Shown: piece by piece, positions 6,870-17,169 of the stretch | Layout: the number at the start of each line of letters is the position of its first letter | Numbering within the stretch: the first letter of the stretch is position 1 | From: Alphaproteobacteria bacterium | GTDB lineage: Bacteria; Pseudomonadota; Alphaproteobacteria; RF32; CAG-239 | Direction: 5' to 3' | Length of the DNA stretch: 64,000 bases | Assembly (NCBI GenBank): GCA_017465945.1 | Contig: JAFTVD010000024.1 | Span: forward strand, 62,001 to 126,000 | The notes under the pieces: generated by a model | The model's database searches: none | What the model was told of the DNA's origin: nothing | Seen by the model: the letters and a program-made list of their open reading frames with translations, nothing else | Made by a program: the position numbers and the translations under genes

Positions 6870-8255
6870 TTATTTTAAGCTTTCAATTAGACGAACAGGG
6901 TTGACGATTGTGCCAATGCCTTCTATAAAATCACCTGTTTTCAGCCCTTGCTCAAAAAACTCATATGGAGTTATGCTTTCTTTTATGCTTTTGGCTAACA
7001 GATATAAAATTGAAGCAAAAGGAGAGGCATATGGACCAGATAGGTGTTCAAAGGCATATTCATCCATTTTTACATCTAAAGAAACTGTTTTTGCACCACA
7101 AGGGAAGCATAGGGCATTTTTGTAATTATCAATAAGTTCCCATTTTGAATTAAGGGCTCTTAATGGAATGTAATCGGATGGATTATCAACATTTCCATCT
7201 AATTTACAGTATATATGACCAAGTCTTATATTTGGATTTTCTTTAAAATCTAATACAGCTCCAAAATTACACCAAATACCTAAATCTTCTGCCTCTTTTC
7301 TTGCTTTTAATGCATCTTCATATCCTTCTTCTGCACTAAATAAATCAAGAGATATTGCTCTTTGTATGTGAATAACATCTATACCATTTTTGCCTTCTGC
7401 AATTAGTTTTTTATGAAGTTCACAAACTTTTTTAATTGCTATTGCATGATAAACTTGTGTTCTATTCTCTGTATTTACTGCATAATAATACGCATTTGCA
7501 TTTGGAGCAACACCACAAGTTTTACCTATGAATGATGACACGAAACCTCCATTTGAACCACCACCATAATTTGTGGGGTCAAAACCAATTTCTTCATACC
7601 CTTTTAGAGAACTATGATATTCTATATGATTAAACAAGCGAAAATTATTAATGATTGCTATGTTTCTTCCTTGTCCTTTTATGCCAAGTTTGTGAAGATT
7701 TTTAATGCCTAACCCTGGATTTTTGCGAGATTCTAAAAACTCCTTTGGTTTAAAACCGAGAGGCAATTTTGTTGGGTCTTCCGGCCATTTGGTATCTTCT
7801 GAATAGCGTACTTTTAATGGATCTATGCCCGATAGGTCATAACTTGAAACATCTAAGTGTTCAAAAGACACATATTCGCGATTGTTTCGTGTAAATGTTT
7901 TCTTTTTAGAATCATATTCTAATTGATAATCTTTTGGGTCATGTAGTTTGTATTTATTTTCTTCATAACCTGTTGTTATACGTCCACCATGCCATAATTT
8001 GAATGGACTATTAAAGGTTTTGTTTTTTGCAATAATTAGTGCTTCTGCAAGTTCGTGTGGTTCTTTTGAAATTAGGTCGTTCCAACTATCAAAACCATAT
8101 TCTTTGGCTATTACGTGTTGAGTATTCATTAAAGACAATGAATCTCTGCCATTAAAATATTTTTCACATCTTGATTTTGCTTCTGGGAGGGTTTTCTTAA
8201 AGTCTTTTAATAGACATTTGGCTTCTACTTGAAAATACTCTATATATTTTGTCAT
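6870..8255 (-). CDS. Subtilisin-fold pseudoprotease with N-terminal ankyrin-protein-type domain
   Basis: In this 461-aa protein, residues 10-65 (KCLLKDFKK, then TQHVIAKEYGFDSWNDL) match the helical module often found at the N-terminus of bacterial ankyrin-repeat proteins. Residues about 180-430 follow the peptidase S8 order: GIKGQGRNIAIINNF where VAVIDTG is expected, GGGSNGGFVSSFIG where GHGTHVAGIIAG is expected, GVAPNANAYYYAV, and finally SGPYASPFASILYLL where GTSMAAP is expected. The triad is thus Asn203 or Asn204 for Asp, Asn235 for His and Tyr409 for Ser. No signal peptide is visible, so it is likely cytoplasmic. A binding or scaffold role is inferred. AAAGGA precedes the ATG. Confidence 0.75.
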   Translation of the reverse strand: MTKYIEYFQVEAKCLLKDFKKTLPEAKSRCEKYFNGRDSLSLMNTQHVIAKEYGFDSWNDLISKEPHELAEALIIAKNKTFNSPFKLWHGGRITTGYEENKYKLHDPKDYQLEYDSKKKTFTRNNREYVSFEHLDVSSYDLSGIDPLKVRYSEDTKWPEDPTKLPLGFKPKEFLESRKNPGLGIKNLHKLGIKGQGRNIAIINNFRLFNHIEYHSSLKGYEEIGFDPTNYGGGSNGGFVSSFIGKTCGVAPNANAYYYAVNTENRTQVYHAIAIKKVCELHKKLIAEGKNGIDVIHIQRAISLDLFSAEEGYEDALKARKEAEDLGIWCNFGAVLDFKENPNIRLGHIYCKLDGNVDNPSDYIPLRALNSKWELIDNYKNALCFPCGAKTVSLDVKMDEYAFEHLSGPYASPFASILYLLAKSIKESITPYEFFEQGLKTGDFIEGIGTIVNPVRLIESLK

Positions 8256-8394
8256 ATCATATTCCTTTCTTTGTGACTTATCTTAACGCCTGTCCGATTA
8301 GCATTGATAAGCTACAAAAAAGAAATCTATGTAATAAAATCAATATGGCAATGTATCACTTTGGCGGACATACCGAGCGTTTGCCTCACTCATG
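8256..8394 (-). other. Long, structured 5' leader of the pseudoprotease gene
   Basis: About 140 nt separate the predicted transcription start (near 8394) from the ATG at 8255, and the sequence is less AT-rich than its surroundings. Near the 3' end CTTATC-AATGC can pair with GCGTT-AA-GATAAG around an 11-nt loop; near the 5' end GTCAC can pair with GTGAT and GGC with GCC. A 17-codon ORF (MSEANARYVRQSDTLPY) also fits in the leader. I do not recognise a known riboswitch class. Confidence 0.4.
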
Positions 8395-8400
8395 GGTGAC

Positions 8401-8429
8401 TTTATATCATAAAAATGAGGTTGTGTCAA
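8401..8429 (-). promoter_or_regulatory. Near-consensus sigma-70 promoter of the pseudoprotease gene
   Basis: Minus-strand TTGACA (8429-8424), exactly 17 nt of spacer, then TATAAA (8406-8401). It is one of the best promoter matches in the window and drives transcription toward 8255. Confidence 0.75.
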
Positions 8430-8443
8430 CAATGTTTTTTTGT

Positions 8444-8479
8444 AAAAAAAAAATAACCACCTAAAAATAGGCGGTTATT
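8444..8479 (-). terminator. Rho-independent terminator of the zeta-toxin-like gene
   Basis: On the minus strand AATAACCGCCTA pairs with TAGGTGGTTATT (one G-U-type mismatch) and is followed by a run of T. It sits 20 nt after the stop at 8500. Confidence 0.9.
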
Positions 8480-8499
8480 CGAATATTTTTTTTATTATT

Positions 8500-9396
8500 T
8501 TATTTACATAGTTTGGATTGTTGCAACGAAAGCAAAAGAGATGATAGTTCTTTTTGAGCTGGAACTATAGTCATTTGCTTTGCGTTTGTTTTTAGTTCTT
8601 CTACTTGTGAAATGTATCTTGTTTCTCCACGATTTTGCATAGAGGAAATAACGTTGTCTGCCCAGTTTTCGTACTGCTGTAATTTTGGACGGCTCCAAAC
8701 TTTTTCACGATGTTTTAAGATAGCCATAACAGAACCTACTCTGTTCTCACCTTCTTTTGGGGTGAGGTTTACATCTTTATCACGTCCATGGATTGTGATT
8801 TTGTTATAACAACCATCGTCTTCTATTTGTTGTAGTGTTTTTAGCATTTTGCCATAGGTTTCATCATGTGCCTCTGGTGGAGTATGACGAGGCATTTCAT
8901 CATTTAGAAGAGCTTCTTCGTAACGGCTGTATGTTGAAAGTTTACTTTCATAAAAATTAACAGCCATTACATGGACATTTACTTCATACCCTTTGCTATG
9001 TAGGTCTTTTATTGTTTCACATATTTGAGGGGTGCGCATTGTGCCTTCGAATATGATATTATTACGATTTTGTATGGCTAGAGCAAAAATACGTTGTGTC
9101 CAGTCTCTTACATCTAAATCGGTGATAGTTGCCATTTCTTCTGGATGTTTGGTGTATATTTCTTTAATTTTTGGATGATATGCACGGTATTCATCTGCAT
9201 TGATTATTAGGCAATCTTTACCTTCTTCGCTGTTTATTAGTTGATTTATGAAGGTGCTTTTACCTGCACCTGGTTGTCCTCCCATAATGAAAATTTTTGG
9301 TTTTTCTTGTGGTTTTGCACCTTTGAATACATTTTTCATTATTTCTTTTAATATTTCTTCATGTTCTTCGTGGGATAATTTATATATTTCTTCCAT
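8500..9396 (-). CDS. Zeta-toxin-like P-loop kinase
   Basis: This 298-aa protein has Walker A GGQPGAGKS at residues 39-47, INADEYR at 65-71 (the Asp/Arg pair that contacts substrate in zeta toxins) and FEGTMR at 116-121. These fit the Zeta_toxin family of UDP-GlcNAc or related kinases. The family phosphorylates UDP-N-acetylglucosamine or other small substrates, and toxin members poison cell-wall precursor synthesis. No epsilon-like antitoxin gene lies next to it: the upstream 46 nt hold only regulatory sequence, and the downstream side is a terminator. It may therefore be a non-toxic relative, a type carrying a built-in inhibitory segment, or one neutralised from elsewhere. AAGGAA precedes the ATG. 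Confidence 0.8.
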   Translation of the reverse strand: MEEIYKLSHEEHEEILKEIMKNVFKGAKPQEKPKIFIMGGQPGAGKSTFINQLINSEEGKDCLIINADEYRAYHPKIKEIYTKHPEEMATITDLDVRDWTQRIFALAIQNRNNIIFEGTMRTPQICETIKDLHSKGYEVNVHVMAVNFYESKLSTYSRYEEALLNDEMPRHTPPEAHDETYGKMLKTLQQIEDDGCYNKITIHGRDKDVNLTPKEGENRVGSVMAILKHREKVWSRPKLQQYENWADNVISSMQNRGETRYISQVEELKTNAKQMTIVPAQKELSSLLLSLQQSKLCK

Positions 9397-9505
9397 TTTT
9401 TTGTTCCTTGTTATTAACTATAAATATAGTTAGAAGATTTATTTGAATAAGACAATTAACATTTTGTATCAAGAATGTAACATTTTTGATGTGCGGAGAA
9501 AGTTT

Positions 9506-10327
9506 ATGGGGTTATTTGATTTTCATATTCATAGTTATTTTTCGGATGGAACACTTGCTCCAAGTGAAATTGTTAAACTTGCTTTAGAGCAAAATATTAC
9601 AAAAATGGCTCTAACAGACCACGACAATGTGCTTGGACTTATTGAAGCAGAAAATGAGGCAAATAAACTAGGAATTGATTTTATTAGAGGAATTGAAATA
9701 TCTTCGAAAGATGATGATTGTCCTGTTATTCATATGCTTGGATATCATATAAAAGATTTTGGCGCGTTAAGAGATGTGATTGATGAAAATGCCCAATCTT
9801 TAAGAGAGAGAAATAGTAGAATTATTGAATTTTTGAAAGAAAATTGTGGTATTAATATTAAGATTGATGACTTTTATAGGGCTTTTAAGGGGACTGTTGG
9901 CAAAGGTAATCTTGCTCAATATATGACTAATATGGGATATACAAAAAGTTATAGAGAATCGGAAGATTTAATGCGACCATATAAGGCCGGCGCTTATGGC
10001 GTTGATGTTAAAAAGGCTATTAAAGCTATTTGTAATGCTGGCGGAATGGCATTTTTGGCACATCCTTATAATTTGAAAAAAGATGATGATGTTTTGTTAG
10101 AAAAAATAAAAGAATTTATGGGGTTTGGACTTAAAGGAATTGAATGTTTCCACTCCAATCACACTGATGAACAAACGAATTTATATATAAAATATGCTAA
10201 AATGTTAAATCTTAAAATTAGCGGTGGAAGTGATTTTCATGGTGATTTTAAGCCAAATGTAAAGTTAGGTTATGGCAAAGGTGTTGTGCCTTTGATAATA
10301 AATGAGATTATTTCTATTGATGAATAA
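9506..10327 (+). CDS. PHP-domain phosphoesterase (RNase AM/YciV-like)
   Basis: The 273-aa protein starts at the ATG at 9506, which has GGAGAA 5 nt upstream; a longer frame to 9443 lacks a site. FDFHIHSYFSDGTL gives the first PHP motif with two His and an Asp, TDHDN the second, then FLAHPYN and a terminal GGSDFHGD. These supply the three-metal site of PHP phosphoesterases. The YciV/RNase AM branch removes 5' nucleotides from RNA ends or hydrolyses 3',5'-bisphosphonucleotides; which one applies here is not clear. It is transcribed divergently from the zeta-like kinase and convergently with infC. Confidence 0.88.
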   Translation: MGLFDFHIHSYFSDGTLAPSEIVKLALEQNITKMALTDHDNVLGLIEAENEANKLGIDFIRGIEISSKDDDCPVIHMLGYHIKDFGALRDVIDENAQSLRERNSRIIEFLKENCGINIKIDDFYRAFKGTVGKGNLAQYMTNMGYTKSYRESEDLMRPYKAGAYGVDVKKAIKAICNAGGMAFLAHPYNLKKDDDVLLEKIKEFMGFGLKGIECFHSNHTDEQTNLYIKYAKMLNLKISGGSDFHGDFKPNVKLGYGKGVVPLIINEIISIDE

Positions 10328-10357
10328 AAAATAACCACCGCAAGGGTGGTTACTTAT
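10325..10357. terminator. Bidirectional terminator between PHP gene and infC
   Basis: ATAACCACC and GGTGGTTAC pair around GCAAG. The minus-strand reading ends in TTTTTTA, so it serves infC best; the plus-strand reading has a weaker tail. Confidence 0.85.
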
Positions 10358-10380
10358 AAATGGTGAACAATACCAATTTA

Positions 10381-10920
10381 TTATGCAGGAGAAACAATCA
10401 TAAACATCTGTTTACCTTCTGTTTTTGGAGCTGCATCTACCTTGCATAAACCTTCTAAATCTTCTATTAATTTATTTAAGATTTCTTTACCCATGTCGTT
10501 TGCAGACATTTCACGTCCTTTGTAACGCATGGTAAATTTAACTTTATCGCCTTGACTTAGGAACTTTTTAGCTTGTTTTAGCTTTACTTCATAGTCATGA
10601 GCTTCAATCATTGGGCGGAGTTTTAGCTCTTTAATACTAACCACTTTTTGATTCTTTTTAGCTTCGTTCTTCTTTTTTTGCATTTCATACTTGTATTTAC
10701 CATAATCAAGCACTTTGCAAACAGGGGGATTTACTTGTGGAGAAATTTCTATTAAATCAAGCCCTACTTCTTGTGCTATTTTTAGAGCTTCTTGAGTTGA
10801 TACAACTCCTAAATTTTCTCCATTATAGTTAATTAAACGAACTTCTTTGGCTCTTATTTCTTTATTTATGCGTGGTCCGTCAGCTTCACGTACTGGCGCA
10901 TTAGTATTTTCTGTAGCTAT
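10381..10920 (-). CDS. infC: Translation initiation factor IF-3, apparent AUA start
   Basis: The 179-aa protein has the complete two-domain IF-3 layout: DGPRINKEIRAKEVRLI near the N-terminus, a lysine-rich linker (MQKKKNEAKKNQK), and a C-terminal domain ending in MFMIVSPA. IF-3 binds the 30S subunit, keeps it dissociated and proofreads the start codon. An upstream in-frame TTG (10932) cannot be the start because GGAGG lies after it. The Shine-Dalgarno GGAGG is followed 5 nt later by ATA, at 10920. Rare AUU-type starts on infC are a known device by which IF-3 represses itself, and AUA here fits that. It is not followed by rpmI-rplT. Confidence 0.93.
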   Translation of the reverse strand: MATENTNAPVREADGPRINKEIRAKEVRLINYNGENLGVVSTQEALKIAQEVGLDLIEISPQVNPPVCKVLDYGKYKYEMQKKKNEAKKNQKVVSIKELKLRPMIEAHDYEVKLKQAKKFLSQGDKVKFTMRYKGREMSANDMGKEILNKLIEDLEGLCKVDAAPKTEGKQMFMIVSPA

Positions 10921-10954
10921 GGTAACCTCCAATAAAAATTAATATTACATATGT

Positions 10955-10982
10955 ATAATAGCAAAAATATTATACTTCGCAA
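10955..10982 (-). promoter_or_regulatory. Putative infC promoter
   Basis: Minus-strand TTGCGA, 16-nt spacer, then TATTAT. The transcript would begin near 10948 and give a leader of about 28 nt. Confidence 0.5.
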
Positions 10983-11009
10983 GAAAAATCGTAATTTCTC
11001 GTTATTTTT

Positions 11010-11861
11010 TTATATAACAAGAGCATTTTTGTAATTATAAACCTCTGGAATATTAATTGAGGTACGACGATTTGGAACATAGTATGTAGAATGAGCAAAT
11101 GTTACTAAGGCTTCTTTTTTATCAAACTCTACACCTATATAACCTTTTTGTATCATATCATCTATTAATTCAAAACGATTGTATGGAAGAGTTATTCTAG
11201 TTTTTACATTTGATAAAACTGTTGTTTTTCCCATTGGTTTGTGAAGAAGTGATATTTTACCATCATCTGTAGGGTCTATTGCTGTTGAAAATAGATTAAA
11301 TCGATTTGCAAAATATGGCGTCATATTCCAACGATTATTTCTATCAACAATAGATGTACAATCTGTGCAATCAAGGTGTGATGCTAGTTCCATTCGATAA
11401 TTTATCATCATTGCATTTAGTGAATTTCCTCTATATGAAGGTAAAACAGAATCTGCACCAAATGAAGCTACTTTTGTTTCTTGAGTGTTAGGATTATCAA
11501 AAAAATCATAACTAGAGTTAGGTAGCTCATCTTCTAATTCTTCTCTTGTTTGGCAAACTTTTAAGTATGACATACCAACAAGATGGTCTCCAACAAATAC
11601 ACCGATATATTTTATATTTGGATTTTGAAAAACCTCATAGTAATATTCTTTTGAATGTTTGTGAATGAAACATTCTTGCCCTTCGGCTAAATTATTATAT
11701 ATATTTTCAGACAAATTGCCCATTTGTTCGGCATTATTTATATTTAATGGACGAATATGAAAACGAATAGGTTTATCTAGGTGTTTACCTTCAACTTTTG
11801 AAAGCTCACCAACCCATACCATTTCTCCGTTTACTGTATATTTTTTTATATTACTGTCCAT
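11010..11861 (-). CDS. GNAT-like acetyltransferase, long form
   Basis: The 283-aa protein has a central region that fits a GNAT domain: IGVFVGDHLVGMSYL, then VASFGADSVLPSYRGNSLNAMMINYRM, where PSYRGNSLN takes the place of the acetyl-CoA loop. It is followed by SIVDRNNRWNMTPYFANRF, similar to the NxxxxxxYxxxGF motif. Residues 1-60 and the last 80 residues are extensions I cannot assign. The substrate is unknown. GAGGAAAAA precedes the ATG. A terminator lies between it and the tiny ORF upstream. It lies ahead of infC on the same strand, with about 90 nt between. Confidence 0.7.
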   Translation of the reverse strand: MDSNIKKYTVNGEMVWVGELSKVEGKHLDKPIRFHIRPLNINNAEQMGNLSENIYNNLAEGQECFIHKHSKEYYYEVFQNPNIKYIGVFVGDHLVGMSYLKVCQTREELEDELPNSSYDFFDNPNTQETKVASFGADSVLPSYRGNSLNAMMINYRMELASHLDCTDCTSIVDRNNRWNMTPYFANRFNLFSTAIDPTDDGKISLLHKPMGKTTVLSNVKTRITLPYNRFELIDDMIQKGYIGVEFDKKEALVTFAHSTYYVPNRRTSINIPEVYNYKNALVI

Positions 11862-11883
11862 TTTTTCCTCGTTGTTATATTAA

Positions 11884-11912
11884 TAAAAAAAGCGGAGCTT
11901 TGCCCCGCCTTT
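11884..11912 (-). terminator. Rho-independent terminator after the 27-codon ORF
   Basis: Minus-strand AAAGGCGGGGC pairs with GCTCCGCTTT around AAA (two G-U pairs) and runs into TTTTTTT. It lies 24 nt after the tiny ORF and 20 nt before the next gene's start, so it may act as a terminator or an attenuator. Confidence 0.85.
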
Positions 11913-11935
11913 AAACTTTTACTTAAGATTTTGCA

Positions 11936-12019
11936 TTATCTAGTAATAAAGCTTATATTGCGGGAAGCTTGTGCCTCACGTTTTATCTTCATTTGCTTTA
12001 TTGCTAGACTTATAGTCAT
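11936..12019 (-). CDS. 27-residue small protein or leader peptide
   Basis: The minus strand from the ATG at 12019 reads MTISLAIKQMKIKREAQASR then NISFITR and a stop. AAAAGGA sits 7 nt before the ATG, a TTGACA promoter lies upstream and a strong terminator lies downstream, so this unit is transcribed on its own. The peptide is very basic (six Lys/Arg) and amphipathic. It could be a small regulatory protein, a leader peptide controlling the GNAT gene, or a regulatory RNA with fortuitous coding. No codon run typical of amino-acid attenuators is present. Confidence 0.5.
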   Translation of the reverse strand: MTISLAIKQMKIKREAQASRNISFITR

Positions 12020-12051
12020 TTCAAAATCCTTTTATTAAAAAAACTTGGGGT

Positions 12052-12080
12052 ATTGTGCATAATTTCTAGTAATTTGTCAA
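12052..12080 (-). promoter_or_regulatory. Sigma-70 promoter for the 27-codon ORF
   Basis: Minus-strand TTGACA (12080-12075), 17-nt spacer, CACAAT as -10. Transcription would start near 12045, about 26 nt before the ATG. Confidence 0.65.
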
Positions 12081-12116
12081 TAGTTTTTATATATTAGATT
12101 TAGAATAGTTTTTTAA

Positions 12117-14926
<2,810 letters not shown>

Positions 14927-14937
<11 letters not shown>

Positions 14938-17146
14938 CTACTTCAAATTCCATTTCCTCTTCAGCGTTAGGGTCATAATCTACCCCTAATTTGGATAGAA
15001 TATCTTCTGTTTCTGAAGAACGTTGAGCAACAATCCAATCTGGTACCCATGGTGAGTGAGGTAGTTTAGATAGTGCCAACATTTTTTTATCAAGATAGAA
15101 ACGAGGAGCATCTGCCATAATTGGGGTATCAATAGAACCTTGCATTAGAACAACTTGCTTTAACATTGGCAAACTTAACAATTCGTTTGAGCTAATTGCT
15201 GAAACACCTTGTAATTGGTAACTTACGTTTTTAGCAAATGGGTTAAAGTCTTTATTTAAACTACCCTCGCTTCTAGAGAATGATGTGGTTTGAACTGTTT
15301 TATTACCAATCATTTTTGAAAAACGTTGAGCTGTTTGCTCGTTGTTTTGTGATAAAATAACTTTACATGCAGTTGTTGAAATAACTGTTTCTAGGTCGTC
15401 TTTACCATATTTACCGGAGATTTGTCCTAAATCTTGTCCGATAAGTAAGTATGACACTTTTTGACCACGACCTACGGCTGGTCCATCAATAACCGCTTTT
15501 AGTTTTGGCATTTGTGGAAACTCGTCGAGCACGAATAATGCAGGAAATGGCCCCATTTTACCATCTGTTGCATTTACAAAGTTTGGTGGGTTAGATATTA
15601 GGTATGCACTCATCAAATCTACAAACACAGCACTAATTGGGTTTAGGGCTTGCGCATCTGTTTGGTTAACTGATAAGTAAACTGAAATAGGCTTCCATTC
15701 ACCTGTTACAGGGTCTTTCATACCACGCATATCTTTAAACTGAATATCTGAAAAACTTGTACGAGCAACAACGGCCGAGTTTTTGAAGATACGGATACCA
15801 TTAAATGCTGTTGATAATACTGAACCACGTTCTTTATCTGGTTTTGCACTTAAACCTGATAACTCTGTTATACAACGACGTGAATATCCGTAGTCATTTG
15901 CTTCGTTTACGGCGTCATCTAACAAATCACGCATTAAGTCTGCCATTGCTGCCATTTGGTCACCCTCTTCTAGGCGACGTTTAATTTCGTTACTTTGTTC
16001 AATTTGAGCGGCAGTAATCCATTCCAAAATCATCGCAAGGCAGGCTTCGTGATTTATCCATCTGTCTGGAAATGATTTCCATGTCCCAATTGGAAGATAG
16101 TTTTCAATGGTTAGATTACCTGTTTGTAAGTCTTGTATTGCACGGGCTGCGTTTGTTTTTAGGTTACCTGATTGCATATCTTCGTAATGTGTTAAAAGCT
16201 CTTGTTTGTCTTCTTCGGTTAATGAGCCTTCGTATATCTTTTGAATAAAACGTTCATTTGCTAGAGCTTTTTCACATTTAGAAGCAACGAAATGGATAAG
16301 ACCACACAATGCACCACGACCTGCTTGTGACCAATATGCATCACCACCGCCTTTAGGGTCTTCAACTAAGGTATTACACATAGAATCGATATACAAATCT
16401 CGTGCAGGACCTGGGGCAGGAAGTGTTCCTGGTGATAGAGGGTTCCAACTTGGATAATATTCTCCTGTTGCAGGGTCATCTTCTTTACCCCAGTTGATAA
16501 CGAACACAGGACCAACCTTTGCTCGAGCACCTGTTGTAGAGTAACATAACTCTGGTTTAGGGTCGTTTACGATAATACTTAAACCTTCTGAATTGAAAAT
16601 TGTTGGAATAACCACGCCGGCTGTTTTACCTGTTCCTGGAGGCGCACAGCATAGGGTTGAAAGTGTTTCTTTTAATTTTAGCATTTTGCCTTCAAACTTA
16701 CCAACAACCATACAGAAACCATCAAATCCTAGTAATGGCATACGTTCAATATCTCGAAGAGTTGCAACATGAGCTGAACCATGCACGTTTGATTGGAATT
16801 TGTAAGGGCATCTTAATGCGCCAAATATAAGTATTAAAGGAAATAGAACAAATGGTAAGAGTGGAATCCACAAACTTAATTTAAACTCGCCATTATAGCG
16901 GTATATTTGTTTGAACCATCTTCCATATCTATCAAACAAGAAGCCCGGATCCATTATTGATTTTTGGAGAAATTTTGTAACTAAATCTATGCTTTTTTTA
17001 GATATTCCACTTTGTATTAAAAAAGCTAAAGGTTGTGCTAAATATAAAAAAACTATTCCCACACCTAAAGAAATAAGAAATGTCAAAGTCATCCAACGGA
17101 CGGCGTTATCATATTCTTCCCACTCTTTTCCTCTTTCTTTTACCAT
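14927..17146 (-). CDS. VirD4/TraG-type type IV coupling ATPase
   Basis: This 739-aa protein has two N-terminal membrane segments (about residues 17-45 and 91-112), then FQSNVHGSAHVATLRDIERM, the region that precedes the motor in VirD4 proteins. Walker A is APPGTGKT at 168-175, followed by VVIPTIF; Walker B is FPALFVLDEFPQM near residue 535, followed by a glutamine-rich LIGQDLGQI. Family members form hexamers at the inner membrane that deliver DNA or protein to a type IV secretion channel. No VirB/Dot channel, relaxase or mating gene is visible within the window, only five unknown operon partners. The C-terminal tail is acidic (NAEEEMEFEVDEA). It lies 23 nt after the upstream gene. Confidence 0.9.
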
Positions 17147-17169
17147 TTTATCTCCCTTATAATAATTTA

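Noticed and set aside
8249..8464. A 71-codon plus-strand frame between the pseudoprotease and the kinase gene.
   Set aside because: It runs against the strong minus-strand promoter and terminator, and has no ribosome binding site or recognisable protein.
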